This document shows, one piece after another, positions 40,677 through 50,678 of a stretch of DNA of 58,460 nucleotides; the first letter of the stretch is position 1; each line of letters opens with the position of its first letter. Source of the DNA: Acidimicrobiales bacterium (GTDB lineage Bacteria; Actinomycetota; Acidimicrobiia; Acidimicrobiales; JACCXE01). A model generated the notes under the pieces. It searched no databases and was not told where the DNA came from. It saw nothing but the letters and a program-made list of their open reading frames with translations. The stretch lies in NCBI GenBank assembly GCA_035546775.1, contig DASZWD010000027.1, positions 1-58,460 of the forward strand, written 5' to 3'. Position numbers and translations under genes: made by a program.

Positions 40677-41089
40677 CGGCCGGCGGTCCGCCGCTCCTTG
40701 CGCCACACAACCTTGAGGCCAGACCAGGTGTCGTCGATGGCGCACACCTTCACGTCGACGAGGCCGCGGGGCAAACACACTTCGCGCACGCTGTGCTCGC
40801 TGATGTCGTCGGGGCCATAGGTCGCCTTCCGCGGTCGCGCGATCCAGATGGCGCCGTCGGGGAAGATCGCCTGCTCCAGTTTCGCGATGGCGCGTTCGAG
40901 GTGGCGGCGCGTGTCGACGAAGGCCACGATCACGTCGTGCGCCTGGCCGAGCCGGGTCGTGACGACGGCGCCTGCAGGCAGTTCGCCGAGCGTCGCGCCG
41001 AAGTCGGCGGGCGCGTGCAGCAGCGCCACCCGCGCCCCTTCCTTGATGCCCAATTTCTGCGGCAGCGGCGTTCCCGAGTATCCGGCCAT
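40673..41089 (-). CDS. DUF3052 family protein
   Basis: A 138-residue protein. PLPQKLGIKEGARVALLHAPADF at the N-terminus, a central DVIVAFVDTRRHLERAIAKL and GAIWIARPRKATYGPDDISE are features of DUF3052, an actinobacterial family of unknown function with an overall Rossmann-like look. ATG 41089 is used; ATG 41110 would overlap the divergent start at 41109 by two bases. Confidence 0.8.
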   Translation of the reverse strand: MAGYSGTPLPQKLGIKEGARVALLHAPADFGATLGELPAGAVVTTRLGQAHDVIVAFVDTRRHLERAIAKLEQAIFPDGAIWIARPRKATYGPDDISEHSVREVCLPRGLVDVKVCAIDDTWSGLKVVWRKERRTAGR

Positions 41090-41108
41090 GCGTCGTAGAT
41101 TGTCGCCC

Positions 41109-41264
41109 ATGTCCGAACGGCCGGCACCTGATCCGAAGAATCTGCTCGAGGAATGGATGAAGTGGGAGCGGGGCGAGATCGAGCCGGGTCGCTTGATCGC
41201 CAATCTCAAGAAGGCCGGCCTACGCGACGTGCTCGAACAACTCGCAACCAAGGCGGGAGACTGA
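41109..41264 (+). CDS. Small conserved-looking hypothetical protein
   Basis: A 51-residue hydrophilic helical protein (LLEEWMKWERGEIEPGRLIA is the core). I recall similar small proteins in actinobacteria but no function. Codon usage is typical of the region. The start region is shared with the divergent DUF3052 gene, and the stop overlaps the likely Nudix start. Confidence 0.55.
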   Translation: MSERPAPDPKNLLEEWMKWERGEIEPGRLIANLKKAGLRDVLEQLATKAGD

Positions 41265-41953
41265 GCGGCCCGCCGCAGGTCATTCCCCGGCCCGCCTCGC
41301 ACCGTCCGGGCGAGCCGGCGCCGTGGGCGCACCTGCCGGCACAGGCGCGCTCGGGGATCCACCTCGAACGCGTGCGCGCCGCGGTCGCCGCGCCGCGCGT
41401 GCCGAACGAAGAACACCTGAAGCCGCTGGGTGCGCCGGTCGCCTACGCGCCGCTGCCGGGCAAAGCCGCGGCGGTGTTGGCGGCGTTCTTCGAAGAGGAC
41501 GGTGAGGCGCGCGTGGTGCTGACGCGCCGGGCGTCGCACTTGCGCAGCCACACCGGTGAAGTGTCCTTCCCCGGCGGGCGCATCGAGGAGGACGAGGACG
41601 CCATCCAGGCGGCGCTGCGCGAAGCGTGGGAGGAGATCGCCCTCGACACCTCCGCCATCGACATCGTCGGCACGCTGACGCCGATCTCCACCCTGGCGGC
41701 GACGTCGGGTATCACGCCCGTCGTCGGGTTCTTGCCGGACCGGCCCGCGGTGGAGGCTGACCCGAACGAGGTCGAGTTCGTGTTCGACGTGTCGCTGGCA
41801 CAGTTGCTCACCGACGGCGTCTTCGCCGAGGAACGGTGGGACACGCCTTGGGGCGACGACCGCCAGATCAACTTCTTCTACTTGCCCCACGACATCATCT
41901 GGGGGGCCACGGCGCGCATCTTGCGCGAATTGCTGGAGCTGGTGACGAGTTAG
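41261..41953 (+). CDS. Nudix hydrolase, CoA pyrophosphatase-like
   Basis: A protein of about 230 residues with a Nudix box GRIEEDEDAIQAALREAWEE at residues about 107-126, typical of CoA-diphosphatase-like enzymes (TRRASHLRSHTGEVSFPGGR just before it). The Gly two residues after REAWEE is replaced by Ala. The start is uncertain: the N-terminal segment PPQVIPRPASHRPGEPAPWA looks like genuine protein, but the only nearby candidate is CTG 41261, overlapping the previous stop. GTG 41372 gives a 193-residue version. It overlaps the convergent methyltransferase by four bases. Confidence 0.85.
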   Translation: MSGPPQVIPRPASHRPGEPAPWAHLPAQARSGIHLERVRAAVAAPRVPNEEHLKPLGAPVAYAPLPGKAAAVLAAFFEEDGEARVVLTRRASHLRSHTGEVSFPGGRIEEDEDAIQAALREAWEEIALDTSAIDIVGTLTPISTLAATSGITPVVGFLPDRPAVEADPNEVEFVFDVSLAQLLTDGVFAEERWDTPWGDDRQINFFYLPHDIIWGATARILRELLELVTS

Positions 41954-42735
41954 CGCACGCCGACGGCGATTGGCGCGACGGCGTCGAGCCCGCCGGCGGC
42001 GGTGACGGACTCCGCGAACGCCTCGGCGGCCTGGTCGTAGGTGGCCGCGTCGAGGGCCTCGACCATCATCCGTAGCGGCGGCGACCAGTCGCGGGTCGTG
42101 CGAAAGAACGCGGCGGGGTCGGTGAAATCCCAGTGGTGCATGACCTCGTGGACCTCCACGTCGTGGAAACCGGCGGCGCGCAAGTTGTCGACGAGGTTGT
42201 CGGCGAAGGGCGCCCACGTCGGCGGCCGCAGCGGCGGAGGCGCCGGGAGCACGCGCCGCAGAGCCGCCGCGATGTGCCGGCTGACGGAGAAGTCGCGCGT
42301 CCACACGCCGATGGCGACGCGCCCGCCTGGTCGCAGGACGCGGTGAAGCTCGCGCAGTCCCTGGGCGGCGTCGGGAAAGAACATCAGACCGAACATCGAG
42401 ACGCCGACGTCGAAGGACGCGTCGGCGAAGGTGAGGTGCTGCCCGTCCATCTGCATCACGGTGACGTCGTCGTCCCCGGCGAAGCGTTGCTCGAGCTCGC
42501 GCACCATGCCCTCGGCGAAGTCGGTGGACGTGACGCGGCCTCCGGCGGAGCGGGCGGCGGCGCTCGCTTCACCGGTGCCGGCGGCGACGTCGAGGACATC
42601 GCTTCCCGCGCCGACTCCCGCGAGCCGAACCGCATCGGCGGCGAAGCTGCGGGTCAACACGCCGAAGTTGTCGCGGTACGAGCTGGCGCCGTCGCTCCAG
42701 CCGTCGGGTACCTGGTCGGGTGCCACATCGGTCAT
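41950..42735 (-). CDS. Class I SAM-dependent methyltransferase
   Basis: A 261-residue enzyme. Motif I is VLDVAAGTGEASAAA, followed by STDFAEGMV, the acidic loop DVTVMQMDGQHLTFADASFD and post-motif III LHRVLRPGGRVAIGVW. This is the UbiE/Coq5-like Methyltransf_11 group, where substrates include quinones, small molecules and lipids; none can be assigned. ATG start at 42735. Confidence 0.88.
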   Translation of the reverse strand: MTDVAPDQVPDGWSDGASSYRDNFGVLTRSFAADAVRLAGVGAGSDVLDVAAGTGEASAAARSAGGRVTSTDFAEGMVRELEQRFAGDDDVTVMQMDGQHLTFADASFDVGVSMFGLMFFPDAAQGLRELHRVLRPGGRVAIGVWTRDFSVSRHIAAALRRVLPAPPPLRPPTWAPFADNLVDNLRAAGFHDVEVHEVMHHWDFTDPAAFFRTTRDWSPPLRMMVEALDAATYDQAAEAFAESVTAAGGLDAVAPIAVGVR

Positions 42736-42754
42736 GGGCTGACACTATGCAGCC

Positions 42755-43267
42755 ATGAACCGTGACGAGTTGCGAGCGATCCAGAAGCCGATCAAGCAGC
42801 GCTACCGCGACGACCCAGCGAGCGCGGTCGTCACGCTGCGCGCCGCTGGATCGCTGTCGGACTCCGACGTGGCGTGTTCCGTCGACACGGGACGAGCGCT
42901 GGTCGAAGCGGGGTTGCACCCCGTAACCGGCGGCAGCGGTCTACTGGCGTGTTCGGGCGACATGCTGCTTCAAGCCCTCGTGGCGTGCGCCGGCGTGACG
43001 CTGCGCTCTGTCGCCGTTAGCCGCGACATAGACGTCACCGGAACGCTGCGCGCCGAGGGCGACCTCGACTTCCAGGGCACGATGGGCACCGACCCCGAGG
43101 CACCCGTCGGCTTTCGCGCTATCCGGCTTTTCTTCGACCTCGCATCCGACGCCCCGGAGGAAGAGATCGACGCGCTCGTCGAGACGACCGAGAAGTACTG
43201 CGTCGTGTTTCAGACGCTGGCGCGCGGGGTCACGCCTTCCCTGCACACGTCGCGCACAGCCCGATGA
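42755..43267 (+). CDS. OsmC family protein
   Basis: A 170-residue protein with the OsmC/Ohr two-Cys arrangement: ALVACAGVTLRSVA and TEKYCVVFQT. Such proteins reduce organic hydroperoxides by a Cys pair. It lacks the extra motifs that would tell Ohr from OsmC. It diverges from the methyltransferase with a 19-base gap, and its last 38 bases overlap the convergent Fur gene. Confidence 0.85.
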   Translation: MNRDELRAIQKPIKQRYRDDPASAVVTLRAAGSLSDSDVACSVDTGRALVEAGLHPVTGGSGLLACSGDMLLQALVACAGVTLRSVAVSRDIDVTGTLRAEGDLDFQGTMGTDPEAPVGFRAIRLFFDLASDAPEEEIDALVETTEKYCVVFQTLARGVTPSLHTSRTAR

Positions 43268-43685
43268 TGTCGAAGCGGTGGTCGGTCGCCTTGAAGCCCG
43301 TGGTCGCCGCCACCTGATCGAGCGAGTCCGCCACGGCTCGCTCGAGGCGGGCCGGAACGGTGAAGTCGTCGACGTTGCCGCAGCGTGAGCAGATGAGGTG
43401 GTGGTGGTGATGGGCGGTGAGGGCTTCGGCGAGTTCGAAGCGGGCGTGCTCGTCGCCGCCGAGCACGATGCGGTGCACGACGCCGGCTTTTTCCAGCACC
43501 GTCATGTGCCGGTAGGTGCTGCTCACGGCCAGCGACGGCGACGAGGCGATCAGTTCGGGCACCGTGGCCGGACGGTCGATGCGAGCGAGCGCGTCGACCA
43601 CTTCTTGGCGGCCCGAGGTGAAGCGCTGGCCGACCTCGCGCAGCAGCATCGCGACGTCGTCGTGCAGCCTTCGCTCACCGGGCAT
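43230..43685 (-). CDS. Fur family metal-responsive regulator
   Basis: A 151-residue dimeric repressor. The winged-helix DNA-binding domain includes PATVPELIASSPSLAVSSTY, and the metal/dimerisation domain begins HHHHHLICSRCGNVDDFTVP with zinc pairs CSRC and CATC. Whether it senses iron, zinc or peroxide cannot be told. It overlaps osmC-like gene ends by 38 bases, so the two transcripts are antisense there; a role in oxidative stress would fit but is inference. Confidence 0.9.
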   Translation of the reverse strand: MPGERRLHDDVAMLLREVGQRFTSGRQEVVDALARIDRPATVPELIASSPSLAVSSTYRHMTVLEKAGVVHRIVLGGDEHARFELAEALTAHHHHHLICSRCGNVDDFTVPARLERAVADSLDQVAATTGFKATDHRFDIIGLCATCAGKA

Positions 43686-43709
43686 TCACGTCAGCGTAAG
43701 TTGTTCGCG

Positions 43710-44096
43710 ATGCCGACGCTGTCGTTCGAAGGTGAGACGCACGCTGAGATCGTGCGCAAGGTACGGCGCTGGTTGGTCAGCCTGGACCAGCCGGAGGAGG
43801 TGATCACCTCCGTCGAGGCGGTCGAGCGCGCCTCGGAGATCACCAAGGACGCCCTCACGGTGATCGCGCAGTCGGCGCCCGCCCCCGTCCGCCAGAGCGA
43901 ACTGTTCAAGGCCCTCACCCGCCTCGGCTACCAGAACACCGAGATGACCAAGAAGGCCGTCATCAATGCGCTGGACAACACCGCCCAGACGCAGGACGGT
44001 GTGGTGCGCCGCATCGAAGGCGCCGGCCGCGCCGCCGTCTACGAGATGAACGCGGCGGTCGCCAAGCAAATCCTCAAGGCGCTTCGCCCGCGGTAG
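43710..44096 (+). CDS. Conserved-looking hypothetical protein
   Basis: A 128-residue soluble protein that I do not recognise. The N-terminal MPTLSFEGETHAEIVRKVRR region looks like a small alpha/beta unit; the C-terminal two-thirds (SELFKALTRLGYQNTEMTKK onwards) could form a winged-helix or helical domain. It diverges from the Fur gene with a 24-base gap. No membrane segments or Cys. Confidence 0.6.
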   Translation: MPTLSFEGETHAEIVRKVRRWLVSLDQPEEVITSVEAVERASEITKDALTVIAQSAPAPVRQSELFKALTRLGYQNTEMTKKAVINALDNTAQTQDGVVRRIEGAGRAAVYEMNAAVAKQILKALRPR

Positions 44097-44099
44097 CTT

Positions 44100-44270
44100 T
44101 TACCGGCAGGTTTGAACGTTGCCGGTCGGCGTCCGCTCCATCACGCACGCCGTACCGATCTGCACCTTCGACTTGGCAGCGTGCAGCGGCGTCAAGCGGG
44201 GACCGCCGAACACGAAGATCGTGACGCCGAGAAGGACGCTGATGACCTGCGTCCGGCGCCGTGACCTCAT
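44100..44270 (-). CDS. Possible small secreted two-cysteine peptide
   Basis: A 56-residue frame with an Arg-rich start (MRSRRRTQVISVLLGVTIFV) and a hydrophobic core typical of a signal peptide, leaving a mature part of about 24 residues with two Cys (TACVMERTPTGNVQTC). Third codon positions are strongly GC-rich, as in neighbouring genes, which supports coding. It ends four bases after the hypothetical gene on the other strand and lies downstream of the secreted beta-propeller gene. It is short, so the call is tentative. Confidence 0.4.
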   Translation of the reverse strand: MRSRRRTQVISVLLGVTIFVFGGPRLTPLHAAKSKVQIGTACVMERTPTGNVQTCR

Positions 44271-44331
44271 AGATCAAATATCGACTGTGGAGCGCCGGGT
44301 CGGCGCGGCTTGTCCGTTCGTTGGGCGTGCG

Positions 44332-45492
44332 TTAGCTGACGTTGATCCACGACGCCCGCGTCGTCTTGGCGCCGTCATCGTCGGTGACGGTGACGCGAAC
44401 GAAGTACGTCCCGGGCGCGGCGTAGACATGCCACGCGTGCTTGCCGAGCGTCACCGGCGTGTAGTCGCCCCAGTGCCACTCGTACTTCACGATCGAGCCG
44501 TCCTCGTCGTAGGACGCATCGGCGTTGCCGAAGAGCGCCTGCGGGCCGCGGTTCTGGGCGGTGGCGAGCGCGTGCGGCGCCTTGTTGGGCAGCGGCACGA
44601 TCGTCTGCCAGTCGGGATCGGTGTCTTCGCCGTGGGTGACTTGGTGCGCCTCCGAACCGTCCGTGCGGATGACCCAGATGCCGTCGGCGGCGCCGACCTG
44701 GCTGCGGCTGTACGCGATCCACTGGCCGTTCGGCGACCACACCGGAGCCGAGGCGTGCGCTGACGCATCGACGATCGCCGTGTCTTGGGTGCCGTCGACG
44801 TTCACGATGTGGAGCTCGCCGCTGCTGTTGCTGTAGACGAACTGCGCTCCGTCCGGCGAGTAGGCGACGCTCCGTACCGAGCCGCTGAGCATCTCGCGTC
44901 CGCCGGTCCCGTCGAGGTCGACGATGCCGATCGATGAGCTCGGGCCGAAGTAGGTGAACGCAAGGTGTTGGAGGTCAGGCGACCAGACAGGGAAGTACGT
45001 GTCGCGCGCGCTTCCGGCGACGAGCACGTGCTCGTTGGTGCCGTCCGCATCCGCGACCTTGATCGTCGACGAGTTGTTAACCCACTCCATCCAGGCAAAC
45101 TGCGACCCGTCCGGCGACCAGGCCAGACCCATGCCGGCGTAGGGCCGCGCCAGCACCGTGTGGGCATTCGTGCCGTCGGCGTTCATGACCTCAATCCCCT
45201 GGTCGCTGCGAAACGCGAGCTGCGAGCCGTCGGGGCTGTAAGACGCGAAGTCGGTGTAGGTGAAGGGCGTCCCCGCCTGATTCGTCAACTGGGTGACAGA
45301 GGTGCCGTCGGGGGAGGCGGTGTAGAGGCCTTGGAGGCTGGGGTCAGCGGCGGACCGGGTGAAGACGATCCGCCCGTCGAAACCGCGGAAGCCGGCGGCG
45401 GAGGCGGGTGGGGCGGTGGCAATCACCCCAGCGACGGCGAGGGCGGCGAGGACAGCAAGGGTGCCGCGGGCGCGGCGGACTGCGGACAACAT
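44332..45492 (-). CDS. Secreted TolB-like beta-propeller protein with C-terminal PKD domain
   Basis: A 386-residue exported protein. A Sec signal peptide (LAVLAALAVAGVIATAPPAS) is cleaved near ASA. Five or more WD40/TolB-type repeats follow, each with SPDGSQLAF or WSPDGSQFAW motifs between residues 40 and 300, and a final PKD-type beta-sandwich (about 310-386, DASYDEDGSIVKYEWHWGD). Such proteins usually bind other proteins or sugars at the cell surface. A sigma-28-like promoter lies eight bases upstream of the ATG. Confidence 0.88.
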   Translation of the reverse strand: MLSAVRRARGTLAVLAALAVAGVIATAPPASAAGFRGFDGRIVFTRSAADPSLQGLYTASPDGTSVTQLTNQAGTPFTYTDFASYSPDGSQLAFRSDQGIEVMNADGTNAHTVLARPYAGMGLAWSPDGSQFAWMEWVNNSSTIKVADADGTNEHVLVAGSARDTYFPVWSPDLQHLAFTYFGPSSSIGIVDLDGTGGREMLSGSVRSVAYSPDGAQFVYSNSSGELHIVNVDGTQDTAIVDASAHASAPVWSPNGQWIAYSRSQVGAADGIWVIRTDGSEAHQVTHGEDTDPDWQTIVPLPNKAPHALATAQNRGPQALFGNADASYDEDGSIVKYEWHWGDYTPVTLGKHAWHVYAAPGTYFVRVTVTDDDGAKTTRASWINVS

Positions 45493-45500
45493 GAGTTGGC

Positions 45501-45527
45501 CTATCGGCGCCCAAATCGTTGGGTTGA
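45501..45527 (-). promoter_or_regulatory. Sigma-28 (FliA/WhiG)-type promoter
   Basis: On the minus strand TCAA (45527-45524), 15 bases, GCCGATAG (45508-45501), close to TAAA-N15-GCCGATAA. It is eight bases before the ATG of the secreted beta-propeller gene, so the mRNA would have almost no leader. Confidence 0.5.
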
Positions 45528-45555
45528 GGGTTCACGGATGGCGGAGGCCGTCCGC

Positions 45556-45561
45556 TAGAAT
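45556..45561 (+). promoter_or_regulatory. Likely -10 box of the guaB3 promoter
   Basis: TAGAAT, one mismatch from TATAAT, 32 bases before the guaB3 start. No good -35 box lies at the usual distance. Confidence 0.35.
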
Positions 45562-45593
45562 TCCCTACTTGGCGACCTTGCGGAGGGGCCCAC

Positions 45594-46757
45594 GTGGCTG
45601 AAATCGAGATCGGTATCGGCAAGAGCGGCCGTCGTGCCTACGGGTTCGACGACATCGCGATCGTCCCCAGCCGGAGGACTCGAGACCCCGAAGACGTCGA
45701 CATCTCGTGGGAGATCGACGCCTTCAAGTTCGAACTGCCGCTGATCGCTTCGGCCATGGACGGCGTCGTCAGCCCGGCCACGGCCATCGAGATCGGCAAG
45801 CTCGGCGGCGCCGCGTGCTTGAACCTCGAGGGCCTGTGGACCCGCTACGAGGACCCCGAGCCGCTGTTCGAGGAGATCAGCAAGCTCGACACCGACAAGG
45901 CCACGGCCCGCATGCAGCAGATCTACGGCGAGCCGATCAAGCCCGAGTTGGTGCGCGACCGCATCAAGGAGATCAAGTCCGCGGGCGTCACGGCCGTCGC
46001 CAGCCTCACGCCCCAGCGCGTCGAGCAATTCGCCGATGCCATCCTCAAGGCCGAGCTGGATCTCTTCGTGATCCAGGGCACGGTCGTGTCCGCCGAGCAC
46101 GTGTCGAAGACCGTCGAGCCGCTCAACCTCAAGAAGTTCATCCGCGAGTACGACATCCCGATCATCGTCGGCGGCTGCGCCAGCTATCAGGCGGCGCTGC
46201 ACCTCATGCGCACCGGAGCCGTCGGCATCCTCGTCGGTGTTGGCCCCGGCAACGCCTGCACCACCCGTGGCGTACTTGGTATCGGCGTGCCCCAGGCAAC
46301 GGCGATCGCCGACGCCGCCGGTGCCCGCATGCGTCACCTCGACGAGACCGGCGTGTACGTGCAGGTCATCGCCGATGGCGGCATGAGCCGCGGCGGCGAC
46401 ATCGCCAAGGCGATCGCCTGCGGTGCCGACGCCGTCATGATCGGCTCGCCGCTCACGTCGGCCCATGAGGCTCCGGGCAAGGGTTACCACTGGGGCATGG
46501 CCACATTCCACCCCACGCTGCCCCGCGGCGCCCGGGTGCGCACCGAGATCCGCGGTTCGCTCAAGGAGATCCTCGTCGGCCCCGCCCACGAGAACGACGG
46601 CCGCCTCAACCTGTTCGGTGCGTTGAAGACGTCGATGGCCACCTGCGGCTACGAGACGGTCAAGGAGTTCCAGAAGGCCGAAGTGATGATTGCGCCGTCA
46701 CTGCAGACCGAGGGCAAGCAGCTCCAGCGGTCGCAGGGCGTGGGCATGGGCCACTGA
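45594..46757 (+). CDS. guaB3: GuaB3 family IMP dehydrogenase/GMP reductase-related enzyme
   Basis: A 387-residue TIM-barrel enzyme without CBS domains. The catalytic Cys loop is [35 protein letters not shown] is the phosphate-binding region, and [20 protein letters not shown] is specific to the GuaB3 subgroup. Recent work has described a GuaB3 as a GMP reductase; older annotation says IMP dehydrogenase. The classical guaB, often adjacent in actinobacteria, is not in the window. GTG start at 45594; guaA follows four bases later. Confidence 0.93.
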   Translation: MAEIEIGIGKSGRRAYGFDDIAIVPSRRTRDPEDVDISWEIDAFKFELPLIASAMDGVVSPATAIEIGKLGGAACLNLEGLWTRYEDPEPLFEEISKLDTDKATARMQQIYGEPIKPELVRDRIKEIKSAGVTAVASLTPQRVEQFADAILKAELDLFVIQGTVVSAEHVSKTVEPLNLKKFIREYDIPIIVGGCASYQAALHLMRTGAVGILVGVGPGNACTTRGVLGIGVPQATAIADAAGARMRHLDETGVYVQVIADGGMSRGGDIAKAIACGADAVMIGSPLTSAHEAPGKGYHWGMATFHPTLPRGARVRTEIRGSLKEILVGPAHENDGRLNLFGALKTSMATCGYETVKEFQKAEVMIAPSLQTEGKQLQRSQGVGMGH

Positions 46758-46761
46758 GTCT

Positions 46762-48626
<1,865 letters not shown>

Positions 48627-49013
48627 TTACCTCGGCTGCCACGGGCGGTCGGCCGGCATGTCGTGCATCACGCAGAACTCGTTGCCTTCGACGTCTCGCA
48701 TGACGGTGAAGCGTTCGGCGAGGTCGAAGTCGTCGGCGAAGGTCCCGCCGAGTTCGACCACGCGTTCGATGGCGCTTTCCGGGTCGGCCGATGCGATGTC
48801 GAGGTGCAGGCGGTTCTTGACGACCTTCTTGTCGGGCACGAGCACGAAGTCGATCGTGATGCCCTCGGCGCGCAATGTGACGACGCCGTACTGCGGCCAC
48901 ACCATCAGCTCGCCACCGAGCAACCCGTACCAGAACGCGGCGAGCGTGTCGGGGTCGTGGCAGTCCACCACCAAGGACGACACGACGATGCCGGGCTGCG
49001 TCACGGGCACCAT
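48627..49013 (-). CDS. VOC (glyoxalase/bleomycin-resistance) superfamily protein
   Basis: A 128-residue protein with paired beta-alpha-beta-beta-beta modules: SSLVVDCHDPDTLAAFWYGL and KNRLHLDIASADPESAIERV, ending RDVEGNEFCVMHD. The VOC fold carries metal-dependent lyases, dioxygenases and binding proteins; the activity is not evident. ATG start at 49013; it converges with the YCII gene, whose stop abuts its own. Confidence 0.85.
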   Translation of the reverse strand: MVPVTQPGIVVSSLVVDCHDPDTLAAFWYGLLGGELMVWPQYGVVTLRAEGITIDFVLVPDKKVVKNRLHLDIASADPESAIERVVELGGTFADDFDLAERFTVMRDVEGNEFCVMHDMPADRPWQPR

Positions 49014-49033
49014 CTTGCAATCCGATGACGTGG

Positions 49034-49076
49034 AATGGCGGCCATATCGCGTCGTGGACGCGAAATGGCCGCCATT
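49034..49076. repeat. Palindromic dispersed repeat, copy B
   Basis: Two 20-base arms (49034-49053 and 49057-49076) with a single mismatch around a GTG loop, forming an unusually stable hairpin. It is about 85 percent identical over 39 bases to copy A at 37555-37594. It lies between the VOC gene start and the WYL regulator end, both on the minus strand. Confidence 0.75.
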
Positions 49077-49095
49077 TGGCGGCAGGAACGATGCG

Positions 49096-50043
49096 TTAGC
49101 CGTAGAGGGTGAGGAGTTGGCGGCCCTTCTCGAACAGGGCGGCGCGGACGTCGGGCGGCGTGTGGACTTCGACGCCGCCGCCGAGGCCGGCGAGTTCGCC
49201 GGCGAGCGACGCCACGTGGTGGCCGCGGATCTCGACGTGGATGCGCCCGTCAGTTGCCGGCGGCCCGATGCGCAGCCGGGTGCCGAACATGTAGCGGGCC
49301 ACGTCGAGCATGCCGGGGTCGAGCGATGCGGTGACGACGATCGGTGTGCGCATGTCCTCGAGTCGATCGGTGATCAGTTGCCACACGTCTGCGAGTTCGA
49401 AGCCGTCGGGCCGTACCACCGGTTCGCCGGTGTCGCGCAGCGACTGCACGCGGTCGACTCGGAACGTGCGCAGTCCATTGGCGGTGTTGGCGACGAGGTA
49501 CCAGTGCGCGCCCTTCGACGCCAGACCAAGCGGGTCGATGACGCGCGTCGTAGCGGATCCGTCGCGGGCGACGTAGTCGAGCGCGACCTGTCGACCCTCG
49601 ACCACGCAACGCTGCGCCTCGTCGAGCAGGGGAGGCGTGCGGGCCAGGCGCGGCGCGTCGCCGTCCCAGGCGCGGTCGAACAGCACACGGTCACTCGTTG
49701 CATCCGCGGCGGCGCGGAACGGCTCAGGCAGGGCACGCACCAATTTCCGCACCGCGGCCCGCACCGCCGGCGACGCGGCCGACGAGGGCCCGGCGACGAG
49801 GAAGAGGGCCCGTGCTTCTTCGGCGGTGAGACCCGACAGGTCCGTCTTGCCGCCGCCCGCCAGTCGCCACCCGCCGTTGCGTCCCTGCAATGAGTAGATC
49901 GGCACCCCCGCCTGCCCGAGCGCTTCGAGATCGCGCCGCGCCGTGCGCTCGGAGATCTCGAGTTCCTCGGCGATCTCGGTCGCCGTCACCTGCCCCCGGA
50001 CCTGGAGCAGGTTGAGAATCGCCACGAGGCGGTCGGCGCGCAT
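49096..50043 (-). CDS. HTH/WYL-domain transcriptional regulator
   Basis: A 315-residue DeoR/YafY-type regulator. The N-terminal winged helix is VRGQVTATEIAEELEISERT with recognition helix ERTARRDLEALG; the WYL domain (about 140-215) has VALDYVARDGSATTRVIDPL and GLASKGAHWYLVANTANGLR, which binds nucleic-acid or small ligands, and a WCX-like C-terminal domain follows. It diverges from the DinB gene over a perfect palindrome, likely its own operator. Confidence 0.9.
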   Translation of the reverse strand: MRADRLVAILNLLQVRGQVTATEIAEELEISERTARRDLEALGQAGVPIYSLQGRNGGWRLAGGGKTDLSGLTAEEARALFLVAGPSSAASPAVRAAVRKLVRALPEPFRAAADATSDRVLFDRAWDGDAPRLARTPPLLDEAQRCVVEGRQVALDYVARDGSATTRVIDPLGLASKGAHWYLVANTANGLRTFRVDRVQSLRDTGEPVVRPDGFELADVWQLITDRLEDMRTPIVVTASLDPGMLDVARYMFGTRLRIGPPATDGRIHVEIRGHHVASLAGELAGLGGGVEVHTPPDVRAALFEKGRQLLTLYG

Positions 50044-50061
50044 GCCGTGATGTTTTCAGAA

Positions 50062-50086
50062 AAACCGGTCACAAGTTGACCGGTTT
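50062..50086. promoter_or_regulatory. Perfect palindromic operator, probably for the WYL regulator
   Basis: AAACCGGTCA (50062-50071), CAAGT, TGACCGGTTT (50077-50086): perfect 10-base arms in the 62-base gap between divergent genes. A TTGACC that could serve as a -35 box overlaps the right arm, so binding could block transcription. Confidence 0.65.
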
Positions 50087-50105
50087 CCCACCGCAGGCTA
50101 CGGAC

Positions 50106-50678
50106 ATGCCTGGACTGACCCCTGCCACGATCGACGAACGAGACACCCTGGTCGCCTTCCTGCGCCAGCAGCGGTACGTGCTGAAGCTGGCTGCGTACGG
50201 CCTGACCGACGAAGAGGCGCAAGCCACTCCGAGCGCCAGTGCGCTCAGCGTCGGGGGCATCATCAAGCACGTCGCCCTCACCGAGCAGCACTGGATGCGC
50301 CGCATCGTGCGCGGCGAGGAATACGGCAACGTCGAGGACGAGTACGCCAACGGGTTCCGTTTCGTGGGCGACGAGACGCTGGCGTCGGTACTCGCCTTCT
50401 ACGACACCGTTGCCGCCGACACCGAAGCCTTCATCGCCACCGCGGAACTCGACCAGCTCGTGCCCGTCCCCAAGGGCGTGCCGTGGTTCCCGCAGGACGA
50501 GAACTTCTGGTCGCTGCGCTGGGTGCTGGTGCACATTGTCGAGGAGACCGCCCGCCACGCCGGTCACGCCGACATCGTGCGCGAGTCGATCGACGGCGCC
50601 ACCGGCTTCCGCCTCCTCGCCGATTACGAGACGGCCCTGGGCAACCGCCCCGCCTGGGCCGACTACCTCCCGGCCTAA
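50106..50678 (+). CDS. DinB family protein
   Basis: A 190-residue four-helix protein with metal-binding His residues: GGIIKHVALTEQHWMRRI (first His) and HIVEETARHAGHADIVRE (second and third). The DinB/YfiT family includes thiol-dependent S-transferases using mycothiol or bacillithiol, so a detoxification role is possible. Start ATG 50106. It is probably controlled by the divergent WYL regulator. Confidence 0.85.
   Translation: MPGLTPATIDERDTLVAFLRQQRYVLKLAAYGLTDEEAQATPSASALSVGGIIKHVALTEQHWMRRIVRGEEYGNVEDEYANGFRFVGDETLASVLAFYDTVAADTEAFIATAELDQLVPVPKGVPWFPQDENFWSLRWVLVHIVEETARHAGHADIVRESIDGATGFRLLADYETALGNRPAWADYLPA

Noticed and set aside
44119-44763. 214-codon plus-strand frame across the beta-propeller gene end
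   Set aside because: Antisense to a well-supported secreted protein; no family resemblance.
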